Source: Candidatus Cloacimonadota bacterium (GTDB lineage Bacteria > Cloacimonadota > Cloacimonadia > Cloacimonadales > TCS61). Taken from it: a stretch of DNA of 15,065 bases. Made by a program: the position numbers and the translations under genes. The DNA is taken from positions 1 to 15,065 of the forward strand of contig JAIORR010000301.1 in assembly GCA_021108055.1 (NCBI GenBank), read 5' to 3'. The notes below the pieces were generated by a model, which saw nothing but the letters and a program-made list of their open reading frames with translations, did not search any database and had not been told where the DNA came from. The first letter of the stretch is position 1; every line of letters begins with the position of its first letter. Positions 1 through 7,093 of this stretch are shown piece after piece.

Positions 1-1
1 T

Positions 2-319
2 ATCGAACCAACCTACTCTCCCGATGAAATCCTCAATGCTTTCAAAGCCAAACTGTATCAAAACCACCCCAATCCCTTCAATCCGGAGACCAAGATCATT
101 TTTAATCTTCCAGAAGCAGGAAGAGTCAAATTAGAAATATACAACATCAAAGGGCAAAAGATTAAAACTCTGTTGGATTGTCATATTAGCCCAGGTAGAA
201 GCGAAATGATCTGGAACGGAAAGGATGAGAATGATCAAAGCGTGTCCTCAGGAGTGTATTTTTATAGGTTGAAAGCAGGTAATTTTGAAAAATCAAAGAA
301 AATGATTTTATTAAGATAA
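2..319 (+). CDS. C-terminal end of a secreted protein with a type-A sorting tail (5' partial)
   Basis: An open frame enters from the left edge and ends at TAA 317-319, leaving 105 visible residues. The last 85 or so form the FlgD-Ig-like / T9SS type-A sorting module of the Bacteroidetes-Chlorobi-Fibrobacteres group. It opens with YQNHPNPFNPETKI, has a beta-sandwich core with VKLEIYNIKGQKIKTL and the turn GVYFYRLKAG, and ends with the basic KKMILLR. In that family the tail directs large secreted or surface proteins across the outer membrane. The functional part of this protein lies outside the window, so its activity is unknown. The next gene begins at the base after the stop, so the two are probably cotranscribed. 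I am confident about the domain and cannot name the parent protein. Confidence 0.88.
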   Translation: MEPTYSPDEILNAFKAKLYQNHPNPFNPETKIIFNLPEAGRVKLEIYNIKGQKIKTLLDCHISPGRSEMIWNGKDENDQSVSSGVYFYRLKAGNFEKSKKMILLR

Positions 320-895
320 TTGAAATATATAATCATATTTATCTTATTATTTTCTTTTCAATTGATTCAAGCTAAAGATCTGCAATTCTTTCGCGAAGAT
401 CTATCGTTTGAAATTAAAGAAGATCATTTCTATGTTAACGGACTGTATTATTTTCGCAACACAAGTAACAAAGAACTAAAACAAAGACTTATCTATCCCT
501 TTCCACAGAATTCTGCATACGGAAAGGTTGATTCTCTTTTTGTAATAAACGTTATAGACTCCACTATTACAACCAATATACAAAAAAGAGAAAATTGTAC
601 TTCTTTCACTATTCAGATCGATCCAGATTCAACAGCAATTTACAGGATAGGTTATCGACAGAAGCTCAAGGGGAAAAAAGCAGAATATATTCTAACTACA
701 ACTCAAACATGGAGCAGACCATTCGAACAGGTAAATTACACTCTAACTTTTCCTAAAGAACTTTTTCTTGATTCGCTTTCCTATATGCCGGATAGCTTGA
801 GGGAAGAAAGTAATAAATATATCTTCTTCTGGTATAAAGAAAACTTCATGCCGGACAGAAATTTTAAAATTCATTTCTCAAAAAAAGAAAATTAG
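320..895 (+). CDS. Small exported protein of unknown function
   Basis: This is a 191-residue protein that I do not recognise as a named family. The start is TTG, directly abutting the TAA of the upstream gene. No good Shine-Dalgarno precedes it, so translation is probably coupled to the upstream frame. TTG is preferred because it gives a clean signal peptide: MKYIIIFILLFSFQLIQA, with cleavage likely after about residue 18. The mature part is beta-rich with many aromatic and charged residues. It contains an early FYVNGLYYFRNTSNKEL segment followed by RLIYPFPQNS. This loosely recalls secreted domains in which a 'post-translational display' strand is followed by a Pro-rich turn (DUF4424-like), but that is only an impression. 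Location is periplasm or cell surface. No lipobox and no later membrane segment are visible. Confidence 0.7.
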   Translation: MKYIIIFILLFSFQLIQAKDLQFFREDLSFEIKEDHFYVNGLYYFRNTSNKELKQRLIYPFPQNSAYGKVDSLFVINVIDSTITTNIQKRENCTSFTIQIDPDSTAIYRIGYRQKLKGKKAEYILTTTQTWSRPFEQVNYTLTFPKELFLDSLSYMPDSLREESNKYIFFWYKENFMPDRNFKIHFSKKEN

Positions 896-1183
896 AAATT
901 TCTTAAATCACAAATTAGTATCTTATTTTAATATTCGTGTTTTTTTGGCAGAGAATTGCAAATATCAGAATTCTAAATTACTTGTTTGGAATTTGAATAT
1001 TAATAAATTGGAATTTATTTGGATTTTGTTTTTTTGAGATTTGTATTTTCCAGTTTATCTGGGTTAGGGTTTAGTGACGAGTAAGAGATAGGCTTTTCTA
1101 CATAATGAATCAAGAATTATTACATTGACAAATAAGAGTACTTCCAGATTTTAATGCTAAAAAAATTATAAAAATGGTGTTTT
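896..1183. other. Gene-free T/G-rich spacer with degenerate GGAATTT-like units
   Basis: This 288-base stretch has no supported gene. From about 985 to 1075 the plus strand becomes T/G-rich. Loosely repeated words occur: TTGGAATTTGAA (986), TTGGAATTTATTT (1009), GGATTTTG (1021), GAGATTTGTATTTT (1036) and GGGTTAGGGTTTAG (1061). It reads like a decayed short-period repeat rather than a coding remnant. No hairpin followed by a T-run was seen after the upstream gene's stop. The right part holds a possible promoter, listed separately. Confidence 0.45.
1125..1154 (+). promoter_or_regulatory. Possible promoter for the PHP-membrane protein-glycosyltransferase cluster
   Basis: A perfect TTGACA lies at 1125-1130. 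The best -10 candidate, TTTTAA at 1149-1154, is a poor match and sits 18 bases downstream. It is about 30 bases ahead of the ATG at 1184 and is the only consensus -35 in this spacer. The weak -10 keeps confidence low. Confidence 0.3.
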
Positions 1184-1999
1184 ATGAGAAAGATAGATCT
1201 TCACGTTCATACGAACTTTTCGGATGGTTTGTATTCCCCAAAAGAAGTAATCGATCTGGCTAAAGAGCATGATTATGGTGTGATGGCTATCACCGATCAT
1301 GATAACATTGGCGGCTACCTTCATATCAGAGATTATGCAAAACAGGTTGGAATAGAACTAATACCGGGAGTTGAAATAAGTACGATTCACAAAGGGCGGG
1401 ATGTTCATATCCTTGCCTATGATTTTGATCTGGATAACCCGGAACTGAAAGAACTTTTACGGAAAATCTATGACGGTCGTTTTGAACGTGCTGCAAAAAT
1501 TATCGAAAAATTGAATGATCGAGGTGTAGATATTTCCCTTGAAGATGTGCAAAATCTTGCTGGAGAAAATAATTATCTCGGTCGACCTCATATTGCCAGA
1601 GCCATGATCGAAGGTGGATATTGTGCAAATAAATACGAAGCATTTGAGATTCATATTGGGGAACACTGCTATGCCTACGTGCCCAAATTTGCACCTTCTT
1701 CCAAAAAAGCTATTAAGACAATTCACAAAGCAAATGGGATCAGTGTGCTGGCGCATCCATACACTTTGGGAGATGACAGATTGATCTATGATCTTATCCG
1801 GTATGGTTTAATGGGAATGGAAGTATTCTACGCAAAAAGCAATGATGAAACAATTTATCATTATAATGAAATAGCACAGAAAAATTATCTTATAAGAACC
1901 GGTGGCAGCGATTTCCATGGTGAGGGAATAGATCTTGAGATTTTCGGTAATTACACTGCTCCGGAATTTGTTCTGGATGAAATAAAAAGAGGATATTAA
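1184..1999 (+). CDS. PHP-domain metal-dependent phosphoesterase (YciV/TrpH-like)
   Basis: This 271-residue protein belongs to the PHP family, whose YciV/RNase AM branch hydrolyses 3',5'-nucleotide bisphosphates or trims short RNA 5' ends. The metal-binding set is complete: HVHTNFSDG (H7, H9, D14), TDHD (D38, H39, D40), PGVEIS with E64, H75 in VHILAYDFD, GRPHIAR with H136, LAHP with H191, and GGSDFHG with D243 and H245. The insert between about residues 80 and 175 matches the extra domain of the YciV branch rather than histidinol phosphatase or the PolC/DnaE PHP domain. It is cytosolic, with no signal peptide. The ATG starts where the first HxH motif is in its usual N-terminal place. Its stop abuts the next gene's ATG, so the two are translationally coupled. 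Substrate within the family is not certain. Confidence 0.9.
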   Translation: MRKIDLHVHTNFSDGLYSPKEVIDLAKEHDYGVMAITDHDNIGGYLHIRDYAKQVGIELIPGVEISTIHKGRDVHILAYDFDLDNPELKELLRKIYDGRFERAAKIIEKLNDRGVDISLEDVQNLAGENNYLGRPHIARAMIEGGYCANKYEAFEIHIGEHCYAYVPKFAPSSKKAIKTIHKANGISVLAHPYTLGDDRLIYDLIRYGLMGMEVFYAKSNDETIYHYNEIAQKNYLIRTGGSDFHGEGIDLEIFGNYTAPEFVLDEIKRGY

Positions 2000-2569
2000 A
2001 TGGAACAATTAGATAATCTTATTGATATAAATAAAAAAAGAGGATTACCAAGGGTTTATCGGTTCAATCAGTTTATCCGCTGGTTCACGCTCATTTTTGG
2101 TATTGCAGCAATAGCTTATGCTATCTGGATGATCTTTGCCAGGATCGATGCAGACAGCTCCAAGTTCTTCAAGTTCGTCCCCTTTGCGATCATGTTCCTT
2201 GCTTTAAATACCGTTCTTAAGAACCTGTTGTATTTAAATAGTATCCACTTCACTACAGATAGTGTTATCTTCAGATATATTGCCAGAAAGTCCGTTATGA
2301 TTCCCTGGAATTCTCTGAAGAAAATGGAACTGAACGACAGCAAAAGAAAATGGATTCGTTTAAAATACAAGGAAAATGATTCCGAAAAGACATTTGAATT
2401 CACTATGTCATTTCCAAATATGCTGGAAATAGTTAACAGCATTGCCGAAATGTGTCCGCAGATGGAATATGATAAATTCATGGAAAAAGTTATCATAATG
2501 CCGCATGAAAAAGAACAAATCCAAAAAAACAAAAAGAAGCAGCAAAACGTGGAGATAATGGATAAGTAA
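2000..2569 (+). CDS. Two-helix membrane protein with a cytosolic PH-like domain
   Basis: This is a 189-residue protein of no named family. Its ATG directly follows the TAA of the PHP gene. The N-terminus is basic. Two hydrophobic helices follow, at about residues 26-47 and 58-79, separated by a short charged loop. After these comes a beta-rich region, residues about 80-150, with the pattern IHFTTDSVIFRYIARKSVMI, then PWNSLKKMEL and a strand-rich segment ending in a helix. This arrangement of two membrane spans followed by a small beta barrel and a helix is typical of bacterial PH-like (YcxB/bPH2-type) membrane proteins. The assignment is structural intuition rather than motif-based. The C-terminus is very lysine-rich, KEQIQKNKKKQQ, probably cytosolic. 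It lies in an apparent operon with the PHP enzyme and a glycosyltransferase, which suggests an envelope role. Confidence 0.72.
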   Translation: MEQLDNLIDINKKRGLPRVYRFNQFIRWFTLIFGIAAIAYAIWMIFARIDADSSKFFKFVPFAIMFLALNTVLKNLLYLNSIHFTTDSVIFRYIARKSVMIPWNSLKKMELNDSKRKWIRLKYKENDSEKTFEFTMSFPNMLEIVNSIAEMCPQMEYDKFMEKVIIMPHEKEQIQKNKKKQQNVEIMDK

Positions 2570-2591
2570 TATAATAATTCCAGGATATAAA

Positions 2592-3710
2592 TTGAAAAAA
2601 AAAAGATACGCTGTAGTCGGACCGGTTTACCCTTTCAGAGGCGGAATTTCTCAATTTACTTCTCATCTGGCGGAAACACTTGGTAAAAAGAGTGAAGTTC
2701 TCTGTATTAATTTCCGGAAACAATATCCCTCTTTGATCTTTCCCGGACAAAGTCAACACGATAAAAGCAATGTTTTTATGCAAGTTCCCAATGAGAGGGT
2801 TTTAACACCTTACAATCCGCTCACTTTTGGCAAAGCTGCAAAGAGGATATTAGAATTCCAACCGGAACAAATTATTTTCAGTTATTGGATTCCGTTCATG
2901 GCTTATGCTTATGGTATAATCTCCAGGAAAATAAAGAAAAGATCTAATAATATCGTTATCAAGACAATTGCACATAACCTGGAAAGTCATGAAAACTGGG
3001 CGTTTGGAGACAAATTGATCCGCTATGCCATGAAGAATTCCAATTCGATCATCACACTTTCCGGATCTGTGTATGAAACTGGTTTGAAATTATTCCCGGA
3101 CAAAGATATTATCCAGGGGTTTCATCCTACATATTCCTTTTATAATAACAACCGGTTCACGAAAATAGAAGCCAAAGAAAAAATGGATTTGAAAGATAAG
3201 AAAGTTATTCTGTTCTTTGGATATATTAAACCATATAAAGGCTTGGATATTCTCATCAAGTCGCTGCCTAACGTTCGTGAACAAATGCCCGATGCTCACC
3301 TTCTTATAATTGGTGAAGTATATGGGAATCCAAAATTATATCACGATCTTATCAATAAATTGGACCTTAACGATCATGTAACTTTTTGCCAGCAGTTCGT
3401 TCCCAATGAACAAGTTGAAATATATTTCAAAGCTGCCGATGTATTGGCTTTGCCATATAAACAGGCAACTCAGAGCGGAGTAGTGCAGATAGCTTATGAT
3501 ATGGAATTGGGTGCTGTGGCAACGCCGGTAGGAGGACTTCCGGAAATGGTGATACATAACAAAACAGGAATAGTTGCAGAATCGGTTTTACCCGAAGATT
3601 ATGCAAAAGCGGTCTTAGATTTTTTTGAACTTGATAAAGAGAAAATTAAACAAAATATTAAGGAAGAAAATAAAAAATATTCTTGGGAAAGTTTTGCAGA
3701 ATTGATCTAA
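2592..3710 (+). CDS. GT4-family (GT-B fold) glycosyltransferase
   Basis: This is a 372-residue retaining GT-B glycosyltransferase. The N-terminal half starts with YAVVGPVYPFRGGISQFTSHL, where the glycine-rich GGIS loop (17-20) binds the acceptor/donor phosphate. The C-terminal Rossmann half has FFGYIKPYKGLDILIKSL (about 208-225), the ADVLALPY strand, ATQSGVVQIAYDME and GGLPEMV (about 314-320), which hold the nucleotide-sugar contacts. The classical first Glu of the EX7E motif is replaced by the QSGV loop, which I recall from one GT4 subgroup. There is no signal peptide or membrane segment. The start is TTG 2592, supported by AGGA at 2582-2585 six bases upstream and by immediate entry into the first beta strand. 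It probably builds a surface glycan or glycolipid; sugar and acceptor cannot be read from sequence. A terminator follows the stop. Confidence 0.88.
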   Translation: MKKKRYAVVGPVYPFRGGISQFTSHLAETLGKKSEVLCINFRKQYPSLIFPGQSQHDKSNVFMQVPNERVLTPYNPLTFGKAAKRILEFQPEQIIFSYWIPFMAYAYGIISRKIKKRSNNIVIKTIAHNLESHENWAFGDKLIRYAMKNSNSIITLSGSVYETGLKLFPDKDIIQGFHPTYSFYNNNRFTKIEAKEKMDLKDKKVILFFGYIKPYKGLDILIKSLPNVREQMPDAHLLIIGEVYGNPKLYHDLINKLDLNDHVTFCQQFVPNEQVEIYFKAADVLALPYKQATQSGVVQIAYDMELGAVATPVGGLPEMVIHNKTGIVAESVLPEDYAKAVLDFFELDKEKIKQNIKEENKKYSWESFAELI

Positions 3711-3750
3711 AAAAAACGGTTCAATGAATATTTTCAATTGAACCGTTTAT
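3709..3750. terminator. Bidirectional intrinsic terminator between convergent operons
   Basis: A perfect 12-bp inverted repeat pairs AAACGGTTCAAT (3714-3725) with ATTGAACCGTTT (3737-3748) across an 11-base loop. Read on the minus strand the stem is followed by eight T residues (the A-run 3709-3716), giving a strong terminator for the ferredoxin end of the translation operon. Read on the plus strand it is followed by the weaker TTTATTAAT and would stop the glycosyltransferase transcript. The A-run overlaps that gene's stop codon. Confidence 0.9.
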
Positions 3751-3766
3751 TAATCTGTTAGAATGT

Positions 3767-3949
3767 TTATTGTCCATTCATTTTCATACCTTTGATAGCC
3801 TCGATGGGACACACTTCCAGGCATCTGCCGCAATTAATGCAGGCATCGGTAATTTCATATTGTTCATCACCTTCAATGATAGCGGAAGTGGGACAGATAT
3901 CCACACAAAGACCGCATTTAACACATTCAGAAGTTATTACGAACGCCAT
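3767..3949 (-). CDS. Small 2x[4Fe-4S] ferredoxin
   Basis: This 60-residue low-potential electron carrier has two complete bacterial-type cluster motifs. These are C9-x2-C12-x2-C15-x3-C19-P and C37-x2-C40-x2-C43-x3-C47-P, so the spacing matches clostridial-type 8Fe ferredoxins. It is soluble, with no leader. An AGGAG site lies six bases before the ATG. It is the last gene of the rplM-to-frr operon, 34 bases after frr, just before the strong terminator. No redox partner is encoded beside it; the molybdenum hydroxylase is 6.5 kb away on another transcript. Co-transcription with ribosomal genes suggests a growth-linked housekeeping carrier of the kind used by anaerobes. That link is inference. 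Confidence 0.93.
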   Translation of the reverse strand: MAFVITSECVKCGLCVDICPTSAIIEGDEQYEITDACINCGRCLEVCPIEAIKGMKMNGQ

Positions 3950-3983
3950 ATTTATCTCCTGTAAACAAAAATTATGAGGAGTA

Positions 3984-4538
3984 TTAAACTTCCATTATTT
4001 CTGATTCTTTGGAATTTGAAGTGTCAGAAATTTTATCTATCCACCTATCGGTAAGTTCCTGGATGTCTTTTAAAAGTTTTTTTTGTTCATCTTCGCTGAG
4101 ATCACCGCTTTTTTCCATCTTTTTTGCAGTTTCGTTTCCTATCCTGCGTATGTTTCTTATCACGATCTTTGTCTCTTCAGCCAGTTTCTTTACCTGTTTA
4201 ACAATATCTCGTCTTGTTTCTTCTGTAAGCGGCTGAAATGGAAGTCGAATAACATTTCCGTCATTTTCGGGAGTAACTCCGAGGTTGGAAGCCAGAAGTG
4301 CTTTTTCAACGTTGTCCAGAATAGTTTTGTCCCAGGGTTGAATAATAATAAGTCGTGATTCGGGAATAGAAATATTGCAAAGTTGCTTTATTGGTGTAAG
4401 AGTTCCATAATACTCTATTCTGATATTTTCCAGTGCAGAAGTATTTGCTCTTCCTGTTCGTATCTTAGAGAAATTATTTAGCAGAGAATTAAACGCAGAT
4501 TCCATTTTCATTTCCAGATCGAGCTTAACCTCTTCCAT
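3984..4538 (-). CDS. frr: Ribosome recycling factor
   Basis: RRF splits post-termination ribosomes together with EF-G. The protein has 184 residues, the standard length. It shows the family signature in order: the N-terminal helix MEEVKLDLEMKMESAFNSL, FSKIRTGRANTSALENIRIEYYG, TPIKQLCNISIPESRLIIIQPWDK, NVEKALLASNLGVTPENDGNVIRLPFQPLTEETRRDIVK, and the C-terminal helix with IRNIRRIG and LTDRWIDKI. Two ATG codons are adjacent. The second, at 4538, is preferred because AGGAG lies five bases upstream of it, whereas the first (4541) leaves only two bases. It follows pyrH by 18 bases, the usual pyrH-frr order. The usual next neighbours (uppS, cdsA) are absent and a ferredoxin takes their place. Confidence 0.97.
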   Translation of the reverse strand: MEEVKLDLEMKMESAFNSLLNNFSKIRTGRANTSALENIRIEYYGTLTPIKQLCNISIPESRLIIIQPWDKTILDNVEKALLASNLGVTPENDGNVIRLPFQPLTEETRRDIVKQVKKLAEETKIVIRNIRRIGNETAKKMEKSGDLSEDEQKKLLKDIQELTDRWIDKISDTSNSKESEIMEV

Positions 4539-4556
4539 CATATCTCCTTTTGGTGT

Positions 4557-5282
4557 TTATTCATGAACAAAAGTACCAATATCTTTTTTTGTAATTGCTT
4601 CTTTCAGATTTCCTTTTTTTGTTATATTAAAAACTTTTATCGGCATATTATAATCTCTTGCCAGTGAAAAAGCAGTCATATCCATTACGTTTAATTTCTT
4701 ATCCAGAACTTCATCAAAAGATACATCACTGATAAATTTAGCATTTTTGTGCTTAACCGGATCAGCAGTATAAACTCCTTCCACTTTTGTTCCCTTGAAC
4801 ACAATATCGGCTTTCAACTCTATAGCTCGTAGAACAGCAGCAGTGTCTGTGGTGAAGAAAGGATTTCCCGTACCGCCGCAGAAGAAGCAAATTTTTCCTT
4901 CATTCAGGGAAGTAATTGCTCTGCTGGGAGTATAGAATTTTGCTACTTTTTCAATTTGAATGGCAGAGAAAACTTCTGTAATATAATTTTTACTATTCAG
5001 TATTTCACTAAGGGCGAGTGCATTTTGGATAGTGGCAAGCATACCTATATTATCTGCAACTGTTCTGTTAAGATGTTTACCGACCTCCGATGCTCCGCGG
5101 AAGAAATTTCCACCACCAAGAACGATTCCTATACTATAACCGATCTTTTTTATAGAAATGATATCTTCAACAATATCTTCGACCGCATCGAGATTTATCC
5201 CAAATCCTTTTTTGCCGGCAAGAACTTCACCACTGAGTTTAAAAATCAGTTTATGGATCTTTTCTGGTTTGTAAGAAACCAT
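4557..5282 (-). CDS. pyrH: Uridylate kinase (UMP kinase)
   Basis: This cytosolic enzyme phosphorylates UMP to UDP with ATP and is the committed kinase of pyrimidine nucleotide synthesis. The 241-residue protein is full length for this hexameric amino-acid-kinase family. Visible motifs are KLSGE (15-19), GGGNFFRG (56-63), the TRADNIGM-like segment TVADNIGM (74-81), GGTGNPFFTTDTAA (136-149) for nucleotide binding, and MDMTAFSLARDYNMPIKVFN near the C-terminus. The ATG has a strong AGGAGG five bases upstream. That site lies inside the last two glycine codons of tsf, whose stop is one base before this ATG, so translation is coupled. It sits in the classic rpsB-tsf-pyrH-frr order. Confidence 0.97.
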   Translation of the reverse strand: MVSYKPEKIHKLIFKLSGEVLAGKKGFGINLDAVEDIVEDIISIKKIGYSIGIVLGGGNFFRGASEVGKHLNRTVADNIGMLATIQNALALSEILNSKNYITEVFSAIQIEKVAKFYTPSRAITSLNEGKICFFCGGTGNPFFTTDTAAVLRAIELKADIVFKGTKVEGVYTADPVKHKNAKFISDVSFDEVLDKKLNVMDMTAFSLARDYNMPIKVFNITKKGNLKEAITKKDIGTFVHE

Positions 5283-5283
5283 T

Positions 5284-5877
5284 TTAACCTCCTAAACTAT
5301 AATGAACAAACCGTGATATTTTTATGTTTTCGCCCAAAGCCATAATAGCTTCGTTCATGATATCTTTGACTGCTTTATCCGGATCTTTCACAAATTCCTG
5401 GTCTAAGAGACAGTTCTGCTGTTTGAATTTTTTTATCTGACCTTCCACTATCCTTTCGATGATCTTTTCCGGTTTACCTTCGTTCAAGGCTTTATTTTTA
5501 TAGATTTCTTTTTCAGATTCAATGATCTTGGGATCAATGTCTTCTTCTGAGATCGCAATTGGATTAGTTGCTGCAATGTGCATAGCGAGGTTTTTACAGA
5601 GAATATTGAATTTTTCATTCTTTGCTACAAAGTCTGTTTCACAGTTGACCTCTATCATCACGCCGATCTTTCCATTTCCATGAATATAGGAATAAATTTT
5701 TCCTTCTTTTGTCTCACGGTCTGCTTTTTTTGCTGCTTTACTAATTCCTTTTTCCCTGAGATATTTAATGGCAGCTTCCATGTCTCCATTTGTTTCGGTA
5801 AGAGCTTTTTTACAGTCCATCATTCCAGCACTGGTTTTAGCTCGAAGTTCCATAACGGTTTTTGCTGATATGTTCAT
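5284..5877 (-). CDS. tsf: Elongation factor Ts (short form)
   Basis: EF-Ts exchanges GDP on EF-Tu. The N-terminal UBA-like domain is clear: VMELRAKTSAGMMDCKKAL with GDMEAAIKYLREKGISKA. The core holds NCETDFVAKN with TDFV at 81-84, the residues that contact EF-Tu. At 197 residues it is the short, single-core form, comparable to Thermus EF-Ts, and lacks the second half-core and coiled-coil found in E. coli. The C-terminus, FVHYSLGG, is normal for short forms, so this does not look truncated. GGAG precedes the ATG by nine bases across an A-run. It lies 74 bases downstream of rpsB and is coupled to pyrH. Confidence 0.96.
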   Translation of the reverse strand: MNISAKTVMELRAKTSAGMMDCKKALTETNGDMEAAIKYLREKGISKAAKKADRETKEGKIYSYIHGNGKIGVMIEVNCETDFVAKNEKFNILCKNLAMHIAATNPIAISEEDIDPKIIESEKEIYKNKALNEGKPEKIIERIVEGQIKKFKQQNCLLDQEFVKDPDKAVKDIMNEAIMALGENIKISRFVHYSLGG

Positions 5878-5951
5878 ATTTTTTTTCTCCGAATTTATTT
5901 TATGTGCGAAGGAAATTTTTATAATTTCTTCGATATATTAATTATTTATGT

Positions 5952-6932
5952 CTAAGATTTATCTTTTTTCTTCTCTGTCTTTTTTGCAGGAGCAGTTTTT
6001 TCTGTTTTAGTTGTTTCCTTTTTTATCTCTTTCTTTATCGGTTCTTTTTTTTCAGGTTTTTTTTCAGTTTTCTTTGGTTCGATTTTTTCCTTTTTAGTTG
6101 TAGCTTTCTCAGTTGCTTTAGGTTCTACTTTTTCTGTTTTATGTACTTCTTTCTCCGGTTTTGTTTTTTCTTCAGTATCTTTGGCTGTGACCTTGTCTTT
6201 CTTTTCGTCAGGTTTATCTTCCGGCAGAACAATATCGGCACCTTCCAGTAAAGCCTGTTTTCCTTCAATAACGGCATTAGCAATTATATCGCTGAGCAAC
6301 TGGATAGCTCTGATAGCATCATCATTGGCAGGGATAACATAATCGACCATATCGGGGTCTGCATTTGTGTCTACCATTGCTACGATCGGGATATTCAGTT
6401 TCCTTGCTTCGTTGATGGTGATCTTTTCTTTGATCGTATCAACAATGAATACAACACCCGGAAGCTTATCCATATCACGAATACCACCCAATCCGTTTTC
6501 GATCTTATCGTAGTTTTTTTTCATTTTTGTGGCTTCGAGTTTGGTGAAGCTGTTAATCGTTCCATCTTCAACTATCTGTTCATAATAGTCTAATTTTTCG
6601 ATACTGCGACGGATAGTCCGCATATTCGTAAGCATTCCGCCATACCAGCGGTTACTTACATAAAAAGAACCGCATTTCTTTGCTGCGGTTTCGATAGATT
6701 CCTTAGCTTGTTTCTTTGTTCCCACAAAAAGAACAGTATTACCTTTACTAACCGATTCTTTAATGAACATGTAAGCTTCATTGACTGCATCAAGGGTTTG
6801 TTTCAAATCGAGAATGTGAATACCATTTCTTTTAATGAAAATGTATTTGTCCATTTTTGGATTCCACTTATGAGTTTGATGACCAAAATGAACACCGCTC
6901 TCTAAAAGAGCTTTCATTGTTACAACAGACAT
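5952..6932 (-). CDS. rpsB: Ribosomal protein S2 with a long Lys/Glu-rich C-terminal tail
   Basis: This 30S subunit protein bridges head and body and recruits S1. Residues 1-235 are an ordinary S2: MKALLESGVHFGHQTHKWNPK, FIKRNGIHILDLKQT, VLFVGTKKQAKE, RWYGGMLTNMRTIR, KLPGVVFIVDT, NIPIVAMVDTNADPD, IPANDDAIRAIQLL. Most S2 proteins end near residue 230-250; this one continues to 326. Residues 240-326 contain about 33 Lys and 17 Glu with Thr and Pro, and no hydrophobic core, so the tail should be disordered. The frame stays open with no repeat-induced break, and the tail ends at a normal TAG/TAA-type stop before tsf. AGGAG lies nine bases before the ATG. The upstream gap holds two candidate RNA stems. 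Confidence 0.97.
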   Translation of the reverse strand: MSVVTMKALLESGVHFGHQTHKWNPKMDKYIFIKRNGIHILDLKQTLDAVNEAYMFIKESVSKGNTVLFVGTKKQAKESIETAAKKCGSFYVSNRWYGGMLTNMRTIRRSIEKLDYYEQIVEDGTINSFTKLEATKMKKNYDKIENGLGGIRDMDKLPGVVFIVDTIKEKITINEARKLNIPIVAMVDTNADPDMVDYVIPANDDAIRAIQLLSDIIANAVIEGKQALLEGADIVLPEDKPDEKKDKVTAKDTEEKTKPEKEVHKTEKVEPKATEKATTKKEKIEPKKTEKKPEKKEPIKKEIKKETTKTEKTAPAKKTEKKKDKS

Positions 6933-6964
6933 TTTAATTATCTCCTTTTTTTACGGTTATTTTT

Positions 6965-7033
6965 TCTATCCGGAATTAACTGCAATAAAATTCCACCTAT
7001 AGGCGGGACACCGTTTTGCAAATACCGGATAGA
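6965..7033 (-). promoter_or_regulatory. Candidate structured rpsB leader RNA
   Basis: TCTATCCGG (6965-6973) pairs perfectly with CCGGATAGA (7025-7033), a 9-bp closing stem around a 51-base loop. Inside the loop, CCACCTATAGGCGG is a near-palindrome (6 of 7 pairs). On the minus strand the stem is followed by an A-rich run rather than T residues, so it is not an intrinsic terminator. It lies just upstream of the rpsB ribosome-binding site. Its place fits an S2 autoregulatory leader, but no known leader consensus was recognised. Confidence 0.4.
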
Positions 7034-7050
7034 GTTTTTATTTCACAAAT

Positions 7051-7077
7051 CACAAAGACAGGATAATGTTCTTTGTG
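7051..7077 (-). other. Hairpin just after rpsI
   Basis: CACAAAGA (7051-7058) pairs with TCTTTGTG (7070-7077), eight pairs around an 11-base loop, starting 17 bases after the rpsI stop. On the minus strand it is followed by ATTTGTGAAAT, a poor T-tract. It may be a weak attenuator or an RNA processing/stability element between the rplM-rpsI and rpsB parts of the operon. Confidence 0.4.
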
Positions 7078-7093
7078 AGCGTAACAGTATAAA

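Noticed and set aside
3770..3977. Plus-strand frames of about 60 codons over the ferredoxin
   Set aside because: The minus strand encodes a perfect 8Fe ferredoxin with a ribosome-binding site; the plus frames have no start signal or motif.
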